The notes under the pieces were generated by a model that made no database searches, had not been told where the DNA came from, and was given only the letters and a program-made list of their open reading frames with translations. Positions 54,136 to 62,625 of a stretch of 64,000 nucleotides of DNA are shown piece after piece. This DNA is from Acaryochloris sp. CCMEE 5410. Lineage in GTDB: Bacteria; Cyanobacteriota; Cyanobacteriia; Thermosynechococcales; Thermosynechococcaceae. Numbering within the stretch: position 1 is the stretch's first letter; every line of letters starts with the position of its first letter. The DNA lies in NCBI RefSeq assembly GCF_000238775.2, contig NZ_AFEJ02000002.1, positions 1,907,501 through 1,971,500 on the forward strand, given 5' to 3'. Position numbers and translations under genes: made by a program.

Positions 54136-54312
54136 CGGGAATTTGATGGTCGTTGCCTGCGGTCTGCAGGACATGGGCTAGTCGGTCGCATCAACACTTT
54201 TTCATCGACTGCAATAATTCATAACGAAATTGGCCTCGTTTTTAATAAAAAGATACTGATCCCGGCTGATTTTCAGTGCATCCACCCAGATGATTTTGAT
54301 AGCATCTGGTAA

Positions 54313-54342
54313 ACAATAGAAATAAGCAACTTTTTCTATTGT
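54313..54342. repeat. Inverted repeat upstream of the small membrane gene
   Basis: ACAATAGAAA (54313-54322) pairs exactly with TTTCTATTGT (54333-54342), a 10 bp dyad with a 10 base loop, ending 27 bases before the ATG at 54370. It could form a 5' leader hairpin or an operator. Confidence 0.5.
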
Positions 54343-54369
54343 GCAGTCACACCCTCATAGGGCCTAATT

Positions 54370-54489
54370 ATGTTTCAAGACCCAACCCATACAATGTTCT
54401 GGACCATTATGGTCTGTGAGTTTTTGGTCGCTTTTGGTTTAATTACTTACCTCGCTCAAGGGGAAAAGAGCGGCGATAAAACTCAGTAA
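54370..54489 (+). CDS. Short single-helix membrane peptide
   Basis: A 39-residue peptide read by hand. It begins MFQDPTHTMFWTIMVCEF, then LVAFGLITYLAQ, with one membrane helix at about residues 9-28 and a short charged C-terminal tail (GEKSGDKTQ). It resembles in size and layout the small subunits of photosynthetic complexes but matches none that I can name. A 10 bp inverted repeat precedes it and a terminator follows, which supports a discrete transcript. A weak AGGG lies eight bases before the ATG. Confidence 0.6.
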   Translation: MFQDPTHTMFWTIMVCEFLVAFGLITYLAQGEKSGDKTQ

Positions 54490-54544
54490 TATCAGCTTTT
54501 ATTTGTAGTTAGTAACATTCAACATACCTCCTAACATAACCAAC

Positions 54545-54576
54545 GGCGGCGCAGATACAACTGTGCTGCTTTTTTC
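54545..54576 (+). terminator. Terminator after the small membrane gene
   Basis: GCGGCGCAG (54546-54554) pairs with CTGTGCTGC (54561-54569), using two G-U pairs, around ATACAA, followed by TTTTTT. It ends the small membrane-peptide transcript about 60 bases after its stop. Confidence 0.8.
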
Positions 54577-54637
54577 GTGGTTAATTGACTTTGGCAACGG
54601 CCATCCCAACGCCTGCCTGGAACCACCTACCAATGAC

Positions 54638-55507
54638 TCAACTGACTCGATAAACTTTCGGGGTCAGTCCCGTCATCTGTCGAAACTGTTTACTCAAATG
54701 GCTGTGGCTGCTAAAGCCACACTCAAAGGCAATATCGACAATGGGTTGGTCAGTTTGCTTTAAAAGCTGTTTGGCCCGCTCTACCCGCTGCTGCAGCAAA
54801 TACTGAAAGGGGGAAAGCCCCATAGACTGCTTGAAGAGACGGCTAAAGTGAAATTGGCTCATATCCAGCAACTGTGCTAACTCAGCCAGCTTGAGATCTT
54901 GCTCTAAATGGGCATCCATATAGTCCAACACCTGGGCAAGCTGGCGCTGGGGAATACCGCCTTCATAAACGGGTAAATGGGGTTGGATCGTTGCATACTG
55001 TCTAAGCAAATGGACGGTTAACACATTGGCTAAGGAATCCATCATCAGGCTGCTTACTGCATTCTGCTGGCCTTCCGTTAGCATCATCATGGCAATGGTT
55101 TCTATGTGTGGATCGCGCATCCGAAATCCAGGGACGAGGGACATGCGATCGCAATCTTGTTCCAGAGTTTCCTGGGCAACTTTACGGACAAACTGATCGG
55201 TCAGTTTCACCTCTAGACAATGTTCATGCCCTTCCCACCGCGCAAAAAATGGCGAGCCAGCCGGTGCCAGAGAAAAATCCCCTTTCTGAATCAGTCCGGT
55301 GAAGATATTGCCGTCTTGAGATTGGACATAGTGAAGCGGACGGGGGGCCAATGACATAAACAGGGTATGTTCTGACTCAAACTGACACTGTCCTTCTCCT
55401 GGTGGGTTCTGGAATTGGTGAACATGGACATCCTTCCCCTTTTGCTCTGAGCTTGGCAAATTGAGGTAGGCCGTGACAGCAGTTTGTTGCGGTGCTGTGT
55501 TTTCCAC
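54638..55507 (-). CDS. AraC-family transcriptional regulator
   Basis: A 289-residue regulator. The N-terminal part (about 1-180) is a cupin-like ligand domain (HTLFMSLAPRP, GDFSLAPAGSPFFARWEGHEH). The C-terminal 100 residues hold the double helix-turn-helix: LAELAQLLDMSQFHFSRLFKQ and VDIAFECGFSSHSHLSKQF, followed by the AraC signature RQMTGLTPKVYR. It starts with GTG at 55507. Its target may be the oxidoreductase and DUF1772 genes 1.1-1.8 kb away, as direct repeats suited to AraC binding precede them. Effector unknown. Confidence 0.92.
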   Translation of the reverse strand: MENTAPQQTAVTAYLNLPSSEQKGKDVHVHQFQNPPGEGQCQFESEHTLFMSLAPRPLHYVQSQDGNIFTGLIQKGDFSLAPAGSPFFARWEGHEHCLEVKLTDQFVRKVAQETLEQDCDRMSLVPGFRMRDPHIETIAMMMLTEGQQNAVSSLMMDSLANVLTVHLLRQYATIQPHLPVYEGGIPQRQLAQVLDYMDAHLEQDLKLAELAQLLDMSQFHFSRLFKQSMGLSPFQYLLQQRVERAKQLLKQTDQPIVDIAFECGFSSHSHLSKQFRQMTGLTPKVYRVS

Positions 55508-55602
55508 GATGTCTAATCAATGGGGTTAGTTGCCACTATACAATTCCAACCTATTTGCGCGAGTGAAATTGCTTACAGAATTTAGATTCCCATGGATCCT
55601 CA

Positions 55603-56355
55603 TCAAGATTTCTGCCAGGGGGCTATACGTTCTATCGGACACCATCGATCGTCAATAGGATACGTCTCAATATCATAGACATCCCTGGTCAATACAATTA
55701 GCTCATCCTCATCCCACCGATCAATCAGCGCGATCACATCTGATTTTTGGACTGTGCCAATGGAAACTGATGATTGGAGTGGACTACCTACCGCAAACAG
55801 TAGGGCTACATCGAGCTTAAGCGTCCATGAAATGCCTTGAAGTAAGGGATCGGCATGACCACGGAATACCGCCAATTCGTCTGGTAATGCCGTCAGTTTT
55901 TCCTGTTCAGAAGACGTCATTATATGGTGGGCATGCTTGCTAAGAGGCATACCATAATCAATGCCTAATAGTAGTTCGAGAAATCCTGAAGATTGCCCCA
56001 AAGACTCGGGGTTTGTCCAAATTTGGCCCACCATTTTGAAGTATTCAGGATCTCGCTCTGGGAAATCAGGCTTGTCAGATTCTTCAATGTAAAACTTTAA
56101 AATTCGCTCTGTGACGTCTAAATGAGGGTAGTAGGATTGCCATAAGTTCGGCTCTAGCTTTCTTGCAGTATTTGTTTTGCGATATTGATAGATTTTGTTA
56201 AGACGAGCATGGAGTCTTGGAGAGATGGCCCATTCAAAATGTACTAGCGGATGGTGCAGACCCTTTTCGGATAGATAAGGCTGAAGATCAGGATGTAAAC
56301 TTGGCAGCCTATAAGTTTGAAGAACTTGATCAATATTGAGTCTAGGTGACGACAT
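55603..56355 (-). CDS. Hypothetical protein with ADP-ribosyltransferase-like motifs
   Basis: A 250-residue cytoplasmic protein from the ATG at 56355 (a TTG at 56379 adds eight residues). Three elements of the R-S-E class of ADP-ribosyltransferases appear in order in the C-terminal half: Arg165 in VFRGHADPLL, Ser-Trp-Thr at 176-178 (GISWTLKLDVALLFA), and Glu216-x-Glu218 in RWDEDELIVL. The KSDVIAL strand before the last motif also fits. Proteins of this layout are often toxin-like modifiers. The N-terminal 150 residues have no recognised domain. The assignment is inference from motifs only. It is not in an obvious toxin-immunity pair. Confidence 0.5.
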   Translation of the reverse strand: MSSPRLNIDQVLQTYRLPSLHPDLQPYLSEKGLHHPLVHFEWAISPRLHARLNKIYQYRKTNTARKLEPNLWQSYYPHLDVTERILKFYIEESDKPDFPERDPEYFKMVGQIWTNPESLGQSSGFLELLLGIDYGMPLSKHAHHIMTSSEQEKLTALPDELAVFRGHADPLLQGISWTLKLDVALLFAVGSPLQSSVSIGTVQKSDVIALIDRWDEDELIVLTRDVYDIETYPIDDRWCPIERIAPWQKS

Positions 56356-56545
56356 CTTAAGGATTGGGAGCCAGCTCAAATACTAATTCGATGCTAACTC
56401 GACACACCTCAGTTCACCTTCTTCCACTCATCCCACATATAGGCCAGGCATAAAACGATTAGTTCAGCTATTGCATCACCATAAATGGGATGCAATAGTC
56501 AGGCAATCGTTGGTGGCGAGCTGTATAGAAATTGGCCGCAAAATT

Positions 56546-56575
56546 GTGACAGTGGCGCAAGAGAGTGATAGTGGC
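56546..56575. promoter_or_regulatory. Direct repeats, candidate AraC operator
   Basis: GTGACAGTGGC (56546-56556) and GTGATAGTGGC (56565-56575) are direct repeats (10 of 11 bases alike) starting 19 bases apart, about two helical turns, the spacing expected for the two HTHs of AraC proteins. They end 52 bases before the oxidoreductase ATG. The reverse complement of 55531-55539 (ATAGTGGCA) upstream of the AraC gene shares the core, which would fit autoregulation. Inference only. Confidence 0.5.
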
Positions 56576-56627
56576 ATCTAAAGGGTTTTCATAAGCTGAG
56601 ATTGTCTTGACTTAGGAGAGCAACATT

Positions 56628-57251
56628 ATGCAATTACTCATTTTTGGCGCAACAGGAAGCGTGGGTCGCCATGTCGTTGAACAAGCCTTAGCTCAGGGAC
56701 ATACCGTTACCGCCTTTGCCCGCAATCCCCAGAAACTTGATATTCAGAATCCCCATCTCAATCTCTTTCCAGGCGATGTGATGGATTACCCCACCGTTGA
56801 GCGGGCCATGCAAGGACAAGACGCCGTGCTCTGTTCCCTGGGCGCAGGTCGCAATGGTGTCATTCGCTCCGAAGGGACTCGGCATATCGTCCAGGCCATG
56901 GAAAATGCCTCGATATCACGTCTGATCTGTCAGACCACGCTAGGGATTGGCGATAGCCGAGACAATCTCGATTTCTTCTGGAAGTACATCATGTTTGGGC
57001 TGCTATTACGTCCTGTCTACGCAGATCATGTGACCCAAGAAACCTACGTCAAACAAAGCAACTTGGACTGGACCATTGTGCGACCTGCAGCATTTACCGA
57101 CGAACCCCAAACGGAAACCTATCTACATGGCTTTCCAGCCGATCAACAAGGGCTAACTCTCACCATTTCTAGAGCCGATGTCGCTGACTTTATGCTGCAG
57201 CAATTGCAAGATCATACCTATTTGCACAAAACACCAGGCTTGTCTTACTAA
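56628..57251 (+). CDS. NAD(P)-binding oxidoreductase (NmrA/atypical SDR)
   Basis: A 207-residue atypical short-chain dehydrogenase. The dinucleotide motif is LIFGATGSVGRHVVEQAL. A second-half segment LDWTIVRPAAFTDEP resembles the BLVRB/NmrA-like subgroup, which binds NAD(P) but often lacks the classical catalytic Tyr-Lys. Possible roles are flavin or biliverdin-type reduction or redox sensing. AGGAGA upstream gives the start. The DUF1772 gene follows 41 bases downstream and is probably co-transcribed. An AraC-type operator is proposed just upstream. Confidence 0.85.
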   Translation: MQLLIFGATGSVGRHVVEQALAQGHTVTAFARNPQKLDIQNPHLNLFPGDVMDYPTVERAMQGQDAVLCSLGAGRNGVIRSEGTRHIVQAMENASISRLICQTTLGIGDSRDNLDFFWKYIMFGLLLRPVYADHVTQETYVKQSNLDWTIVRPAAFTDEPQTETYLHGFPADQQGLTLTISRADVADFMLQQLQDHTYLHKTPGLSY

Positions 57252-57292
57252 CTGCCAGTATCCATCAGATGTTATTCAACCGGAGAGTCGTC

Positions 57293-57784
57293 ATGTCGAA
57301 TCAACTTTTGTTCTCAATCAAACTATTCTCCCTTTTAGGGTGTGGCCTTGTTGCTGGGATGTTTTTCGCCTTCTCGACTTTTGTGATGCTAGCTCTAGGC
57401 CAACGCCCGCCTTCAGAAGGGATTGCCGTGATGCAGGCCATCAATATCACAGTAATTAATCCTTGGTTTATGATCGCGTTTCTCGGAACGGCAGTCACTT
57501 GTCTGGGCCTTACCGTATTCTCACTGACTCAGTGGCAACAACCGGAGTCTGCTTACCTGCTGGTGGGGTGTCTGTTGTATCTGATTGGGACGCTATTTGT
57601 CACCCTGCAGTTTAATGTGCCGATGAATGATGCCTTGGCTATTGTTCAACCTGAGAACCCTGATGCAGTGGGACTCTGGAATCACTACCTGTCGAGATGG
57701 ACCTTTTGGAATCATATCCGAACTGCTGCTGCTCTAGCCGCAACTGCAGCACTCACCCTGGCCCTGAGAACTCCACAGGTATAG
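57293..57784 (+). CDS. DUF1772 (anthrone oxygenase-like) membrane protein
   Basis: A 163-residue membrane protein of the DUF1772 family with four helices. The first has GCGLVAGMFFAFSTFVMLAL. The family marker region is QFNVPMNDALAIV, followed by a W-rich segment (WNHYLSRWTFWNHIRT) that is typical. Some fungal members are anthrone oxygenases, but bacterial activity is unknown. It begins at the ATG at 57293 with GGAG about ten bases upstream; the frame extends to an ATG at 57269. It is co-transcribed with the oxidoreductase gene. Confidence 0.85.
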   Translation: MSNQLLFSIKLFSLLGCGLVAGMFFAFSTFVMLALGQRPPSEGIAVMQAINITVINPWFMIAFLGTAVTCLGLTVFSLTQWQQPESAYLLVGCLLYLIGTLFVTLQFNVPMNDALAIVQPENPDAVGLWNHYLSRWTFWNHIRTAAALAATAALTLALRTPQV

Positions 57785-57795
57785 TGCCATCTCAG

Positions 57796-58713
57796 CTACG
57801 CCTTCTGAACCGCAGCTTCTTTGACCTCAACCTGGGAATTCCCTTCCGCCACCTCAGTTGTTCCTCGCAATTTTGGATCCAGGGCATCTCGTAAGGCATC
57901 ACTAACAACGTTTAGGGAGTAAATCAACAAAAACATGGCTAACACCACTCCTGCCAAAGGCCACCAAATGCCCTGAACCAACTCCCCGGTAGCATCTGAA
58001 ATCATGGCGCCCCAGCTCGCTCCATCCTGAATCCCCACCCCGATATAGGTCAGAATCACTTCCGACTTGATAGCACCCAAAATTTGCAGGGACGCACTAA
58101 TAATCGCTAAATGGATGACATTGGGGAGGATATGACTAAAAATAATCTGCAGATCATTGGCCCCAATCACTCGGGCAGCAGCCACATATTCAAGATTGCG
58201 GGTTTTGAGCACCTCGCTCCGTATCAATCGACAAAGCCCCACCCAACCGAGCAGACCCATGGCCAAACAAATCGCCACTAGCCCCTTACCAATCACATAG
58301 GAGATGGCAATTACCATCAAAATATAGGGTACCGAGCTGATGACGGTATACAGCCAGACAATGCCAACATCGACTAAGCCCCCGTAATAGCCCGCCAATG
58401 CGCCTAAAATGACACCGATGGGAACAGAGATGCTGGTCACTAAGACTCCAATCAGCATTGCCGTTTTAGTTCCAGCCAAAATTTTATAGAGAACGGAGCG
58501 ACCAAACAGATCGGTGCCCAGCAATTTGGCGAGTTCAAATGAAGGGGCTTCATATTCTGCCCCCACCCGAGTCTGATAGTCGGGTAAGACATTAAATCCT
58601 CCCAATAAAGCCACCAAAATATAGATAGCGATAATCCCCAAGCAGACGACAACCAGTTTTTGACGGCTGAGCTTTTGGGCAGCTTCCCAATACAGGTTAG
58701 GAATGTGGGTCAT
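57796..58713 (-). CDS. Oligopeptide-type ABC transporter permease (DppC/OppC)
   Basis: A 305-residue inner-membrane permease with about six helices. The EAA loop segment is YVAAARVIGANDLQIIFSHILPN, and the N-terminal LGTDLFGRSVLYKILAGTKTA is characteristic of DppC/OppC. A TTG upstream (58755) extends the frame into the preceding permease gene, so the ATG at 58713 is preferred. It follows the DppB-like gene closely and belongs to the same operon. The ATPase subunits are not in the window. Confidence 0.9.
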   Translation of the reverse strand: MTHIPNLYWEAAQKLSRQKLVVVCLGIIAIYILVALLGGFNVLPDYQTRVGAEYEAPSFELAKLLGTDLFGRSVLYKILAGTKTAMLIGVLVTSISVPIGVILGALAGYYGGLVDVGIVWLYTVISSVPYILMVIAISYVIGKGLVAICLAMGLLGWVGLCRLIRSEVLKTRNLEYVAAARVIGANDLQIIFSHILPNVIHLAIISASLQILGAIKSEVILTYIGVGIQDGASWGAMISDATGELVQGIWWPLAGVVLAMFLLIYSLNVVSDALRDALDPKLRGTTEVAEGNSQVEVKEAAVQKA

Positions 58714-58720
58714 GGAGTCC

Positions 58721-59653
58721 TCAGTGTAGTTTGACGCGCGGATCCACCGCAGCAATCAGTAAATCTGTGATTAGGTTAAACAGGGCATAGGTGATGGTGA
58801 TATACATCGTCATTCCCTTCAGCACAGGGAGATCACCATTATTAATCGCCGAAATCATCAAATCGCCTATGCCAGGAATACTAAAAAATCGCTCCATTAA
58901 AAACATCCCCAAAATCAAAAAGGGAACCGCCACAATCGTGAAGGTCAAAACTGGAATCATGGCGTTTTTAAGGATATGCGTAAAGAGTACCCCTCGTTCG
59001 CTCACGCCTTTGGCCCGAGCCGTGCGGACATAGTTTGCCTGCATTTCATTCAGAAAGATGGTGCGGTAGATCCGCACATCTGGCCCAATGGAGACCACGA
59101 TAATAATCAGCCAAGGTAAAGCCAAATAGGGAATTGCATCCCATCCTGGGGCATAGCCATTGATGGGAAACCATTCCAACTCATAGGCCAGGAAGTACTG
59201 CATGGCAATGATGTAGACCAGGTAGGAGACACTCATGGAAATCACGGCGATGGCGGTGGAAAAGCGATCGAACCAGGTGCCTCGGTAGTAGGCGATCAAC
59301 ATGGCAATCACAATATTGATCACCAACCCCAATACAAAGGGAGGCAGCGTTAAGCTCAGTGAGACTAAGGCTCCACTGGCAAAGGCTTCACCCAGTCTCT
59401 CGCCAGTGAAGTAGGATGCCCCATAATCAAACGTCACGATTTGCCGCAGAAAGTCGAGGAACTGCTTCCAGAGAGGCTGATCTAGCCCCCATTGGGCTTC
59501 GAGATCTGCAATGGCTTGGGGGGTTGCATGCTGGCCTAAGGCAATCCTTACCGGATCTTCTCCGGCCACGTTGAACAACACAAAGATAATGACCGCAACC
59601 CCCAGAATGGTGGGAATGATGTACAGTAGGCGGCGAATAGTATATCCCACCAT
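58721..59653 (-). CDS. Oligopeptide-type ABC transporter permease (DppB/OppB)
   Basis: A 310-residue permease with six helices. MVGYTIRRLLYIIPTILGVA is the standard DppB start. The EAA-type loop is YVRTARAKGVSERGVLFTHILKNAMIPVL. It forms the membrane channel with the DppC-like subunit. The binding-protein gene overlaps it by one base (TAATG, sharing 59653), so the three genes are co-transcribed. No ATPase gene adjoins them. Confidence 0.92.
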   Translation of the reverse strand: MVGYTIRRLLYIIPTILGVAVIIFVLFNVAGEDPVRIALGQHATPQAIADLEAQWGLDQPLWKQFLDFLRQIVTFDYGASYFTGERLGEAFASGALVSLSLTLPPFVLGLVINIVIAMLIAYYRGTWFDRFSTAIAVISMSVSYLVYIIAMQYFLAYELEWFPINGYAPGWDAIPYLALPWLIIIVVSIGPDVRIYRTIFLNEMQANYVRTARAKGVSERGVLFTHILKNAMIPVLTFTIVAVPFLILGMFLMERFFSIPGIGDLMISAINNGDLPVLKGMTMYITITYALFNLITDLLIAAVDPRVKLH

Positions 59654-61467
59654 TACTTCAATCCTCTGGCTTTTGCTTCGGTGTCAATATCCAGAAATTT
59701 GGAGGTCGAGCCTAGCATCAGGTTGGGTTTGGAGTTGAGGAGCCATTTCTGACGCATTCCCACACTAATCGGCGCTCTAAGAAAGACAATTGGTACATCT
59801 TCTTTCAAAATTAAAGCCATTTTCTCAATGATGGTGTTGCGCTCTGCACCAGGCGACATGCGGCGCATCTGTTCGTAAAGCCGATCATATTCAGGATTTT
59901 GATAAGATCCCGCGTTTGGTCCCGGTGCCTTATTCGGGCCATAAAACAGTTGGTAAAAGTTTTCTGCGTCAGGATAGTCTGCCCCCCAACCGCTATTGGA
60001 AAGCTGAAAACTTCCGCCTTCCTTACGCTGCAGAAATTCCGAGAAGTTTAAAAACTCCCCTTTGAGCTGAAAGCCAGACTGGGCCAGTTGATTACGTAAG
60101 AACTCATGATTTTGCTTGGTGATTTTATCTTGCGATGGATACAAGATGGTGATAGGTGGTAACCCTTTCCCCTCTGGGTATCCCGCTTCTTTTAACTTTG
60201 CTTTTGCTTTGGTTGGGTCATGGGAATACCATTTCACCGGAATCGTTTCCTCACTCCCTGCAATGGGTAGGGGGACAATGGTGTTGAGAGCATGACCCCG
60301 ACCATTGTCCATTTTCTCAATATAGGTAGGGGTATCTAAAGCATAGGCTAGAGCTTGGCGCACCGCTTTATTTTGACCAAAGGTTTTGTCCCTAAAGTTA
60401 ATGGTGATGTAAAACGATGTCAGATCATTGGCCGAAGCAATGTTGAACTTGCCTGCGAACTCACCCTTTAGCTGAAATTTCTCTCCTACCTTTTCAGCCA
60501 TCTTGGAAAAATTATCTCGATCAATGCCAATGGAATCCAGCTCACCCTTCAGAAATTTGAGCATGCGGGGTTGAGCTTCTTCAATGAGAGGCAGCCGAAT
60601 TTCATCAATTAAGGGCAGTTTTTCGCCTGCATCCTCTAGCAGTCCTTGACTTTGATCATCAGGCTCGCCTTCGGTAGGGTATGTGCCATGATAATTGGGG
60701 TTTTTCTTGAGCACCATCACCCCTTTGCGCGGATTTTTATCCAGGATATATGGCCCTGTGCCGACGCCATGATGTTCCAATTTACGACCGTACTTTTCAA
60801 CGGCTTCTTTAGGAACGATGGAGAGCGGACTCGTGGCAAAGGACATTAATAGCAGTGGATCCGGCTCAGTCATGACAATCTTAAAGGTGTGGGAATCTAC
60901 CTTTTCGATACCTGAGACGTTTTCCTGGTCATAGTCAAGATCTTTTTGCTGCCGGGTTTTTTCCCTAAATTCATCTAGACCTTTAATCCGATTTTCTAGT
61001 AGGGCGGGGTAACTTTGGGGATTAACATTGACATCCGCAAACCGCTTTAGGGTGTAAATCACATCATCGGCATTCAGTTCCCGACCTTTTCCGTCAGGGA
61101 AACAGGGATCATCATGAAATTTGATACCTTTTCGCAATTTAAAGGTGTAGGTGAGCTTGTCCTCACCCAACTCAGGCAGGGTCTCTAAAAGATTGGGTAC
61201 CAACTCATAGGGACGTTTGAGATAGTGATATTCCAACAGCGGGTCATAGATGTTGCTGATAATCCGGGCGGACGCTACATCAAATTGCTTAGGGGGATCG
61301 AGGCTTCGATAAACGGACGCCCGAAACGTATCTAAAACTTTGACACCCGTATCCCCTGCACCTTGTCGTGGCTGACATCCCAATGGCACTGCCGCTGTGG
61401 TAATCAGTAGGGCCGATAAAACAACTTGGGGAGCTTTTTGCCAGATTGAAATTTTCTTTACAGCCAT
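59653..61467 (-). CDS. Oligopeptide-type ABC transporter binding protein
   Basis: A 604-residue family 5 solute-binding lipoprotein (ATG at 61467; a TTG at 61479 adds four residues). Its signal peptide ends in a lipobox-like AAVPLGC. It has the Opp/Dpp-type start (DPPKQFDVASARIISNIYDPL), TYTFKLRKGIKFHDDPCFP, and the domain 3 segment LSNSGWGADYPDAENFYQLF. It captures peptides, nickel or other solutes outside the membrane for the two permeases encoded next. The substrate cannot be told from sequence. The stop overlaps the permease start by one base. Confidence 0.92.
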   Translation of the reverse strand: MAVKKISIWQKAPQVVLSALLITTAAVPLGCQPRQGAGDTGVKVLDTFRASVYRSLDPPKQFDVASARIISNIYDPLLEYHYLKRPYELVPNLLETLPELGEDKLTYTFKLRKGIKFHDDPCFPDGKGRELNADDVIYTLKRFADVNVNPQSYPALLENRIKGLDEFREKTRQQKDLDYDQENVSGIEKVDSHTFKIVMTEPDPLLLMSFATSPLSIVPKEAVEKYGRKLEHHGVGTGPYILDKNPRKGVMVLKKNPNYHGTYPTEGEPDDQSQGLLEDAGEKLPLIDEIRLPLIEEAQPRMLKFLKGELDSIGIDRDNFSKMAEKVGEKFQLKGEFAGKFNIASANDLTSFYITINFRDKTFGQNKAVRQALAYALDTPTYIEKMDNGRGHALNTIVPLPIAGSEETIPVKWYSHDPTKAKAKLKEAGYPEGKGLPPITILYPSQDKITKQNHEFLRNQLAQSGFQLKGEFLNFSEFLQRKEGGSFQLSNSGWGADYPDAENFYQLFYGPNKAPGPNAGSYQNPEYDRLYEQMRRMSPGAERNTIIEKMALILKEDVPIVFLRAPISVGMRQKWLLNSKPNLMLGSTSKFLDIDTEAKARGLK

Positions 61468-61675
61468 AAATTCAGACAACGCTACATTAACGACAAATCC
61501 ATCAGTGGGAAATCATCAAACCGTTGAGACAAGATTAATGGGAAGTTATGGTTTGATCAAATCTGAGTGTCCATTAGATCGTATTGTGGCACTGATGCCT
61601 AAAATTCGCCCTCTCAGACAGCAGAAACCACCTCAATATCGCTAGCGACAATGGCTGGAGCTAAGCTAACGATGA

Positions 61676-62401
61676 TTAATATCTGATATGTAGCGTGACT
61701 GAGGCTCTTACCGTTTGTTCACCCCCGACCACAGGAGTAGAGGCGGATTCTGCTCGAAACACATTTGTGGCCTGAAACGGAACCGGGGGCGGCACCGGGG
61801 CATTGGCCCCATTAATTTGGATGCTAATAACGTCTTTGGCAGAAAGATTGAGGGCAGATAGTACAGCCCTGGCCTGAGCTTGGGCATCCTGGGTGGCCTT
61901 AGCTAAGGCTTGTTTTTGAGCCGATGCGATCGCATCTTCTGCAGCAACAAATGAGACGCTATCAATCCGGGACGCTCCAGCCTTCACGGCATCGTCCATG
62001 AGTGCCCCTGCCGATTCAATATCGACCCGAAAACTAACCACATTACTCCCCCGATAGCCCACCAATCGTCGCTGACCATTATTGGAGCTATAGTTGGGTC
62101 TCAGGTTAATCCCCGTGGTTTCCAGCTTGTCCACGTTGCGAGACTTTAAAAGAGAGACAACGGCAGCCGAACGGCTGGCGACCTGTTGCTGAACCGCCTC
62201 TGCTGTTCTGCCTTGCACCTCTACACCCAACCGCACTTGAGCTTCAGTGGTCTGAATATTTTCAGCCCCTTTCCCAGTAACCGACAGCACTCGATACTGC
62301 TGTTCTGAAATCCTAGGCAGTTGGGGCTGGGCATAGATGGGGGCTGATAGCCCTAGCAGCATCGTCACACCTAACAGACCAGAGCAAGCAACATGTTTCA
62401 T
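61676..62401 (-). CDS. SIMPL domain (DUF541) secreted protein
   Basis: A 241-residue exported protein of the SIMPL/DUF541 family. A signal peptide (MKHVACSGLLGVTMLLGLSA, cleavage near YAQPQ) precedes the domain. Family marks are RVLSVTGKGAENIQTTEAQVRLGVEV at the start and SVSFVAAEDAIASAQKQALAKATQDAQAQ in the middle. SIMPL proteins are envelope proteins that may bind signalling partners or stress-related factors. Start ATG 62401. It stands alone. Confidence 0.9.
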   Translation of the reverse strand: MKHVACSGLLGVTMLLGLSAPIYAQPQLPRISEQQYRVLSVTGKGAENIQTTEAQVRLGVEVQGRTAEAVQQQVASRSAAVVSLLKSRNVDKLETTGINLRPNYSSNNGQRRLVGYRGSNVVSFRVDIESAGALMDDAVKAGASRIDSVSFVAAEDAIASAQKQALAKATQDAQAQARAVLSALNLSAKDVISIQINGANAPVPPPVPFQATNVFRAESASTPVVGGEQTVRASVTLHIRY

Positions 62402-62625
62402 AGGATATTGAGTTGAGTGATTTGGAAATCAGAACAGCACTGTTGGCATTGCATAAGGGCAATCGTCATCCCAATAGAGCTGTTAGTTTAGTTGTCTCCT
62501 AATATACTTTTTGGGTTCCAAAAAGCATGATCTCAGATGCGCCTGGACAATTTGTGGAGGCTTGGATAGCCCAGACAAGCTGATTTCAGAGTGCTGGTCA
62601 CCATGAGTTAACAATTGTGGCAGTA

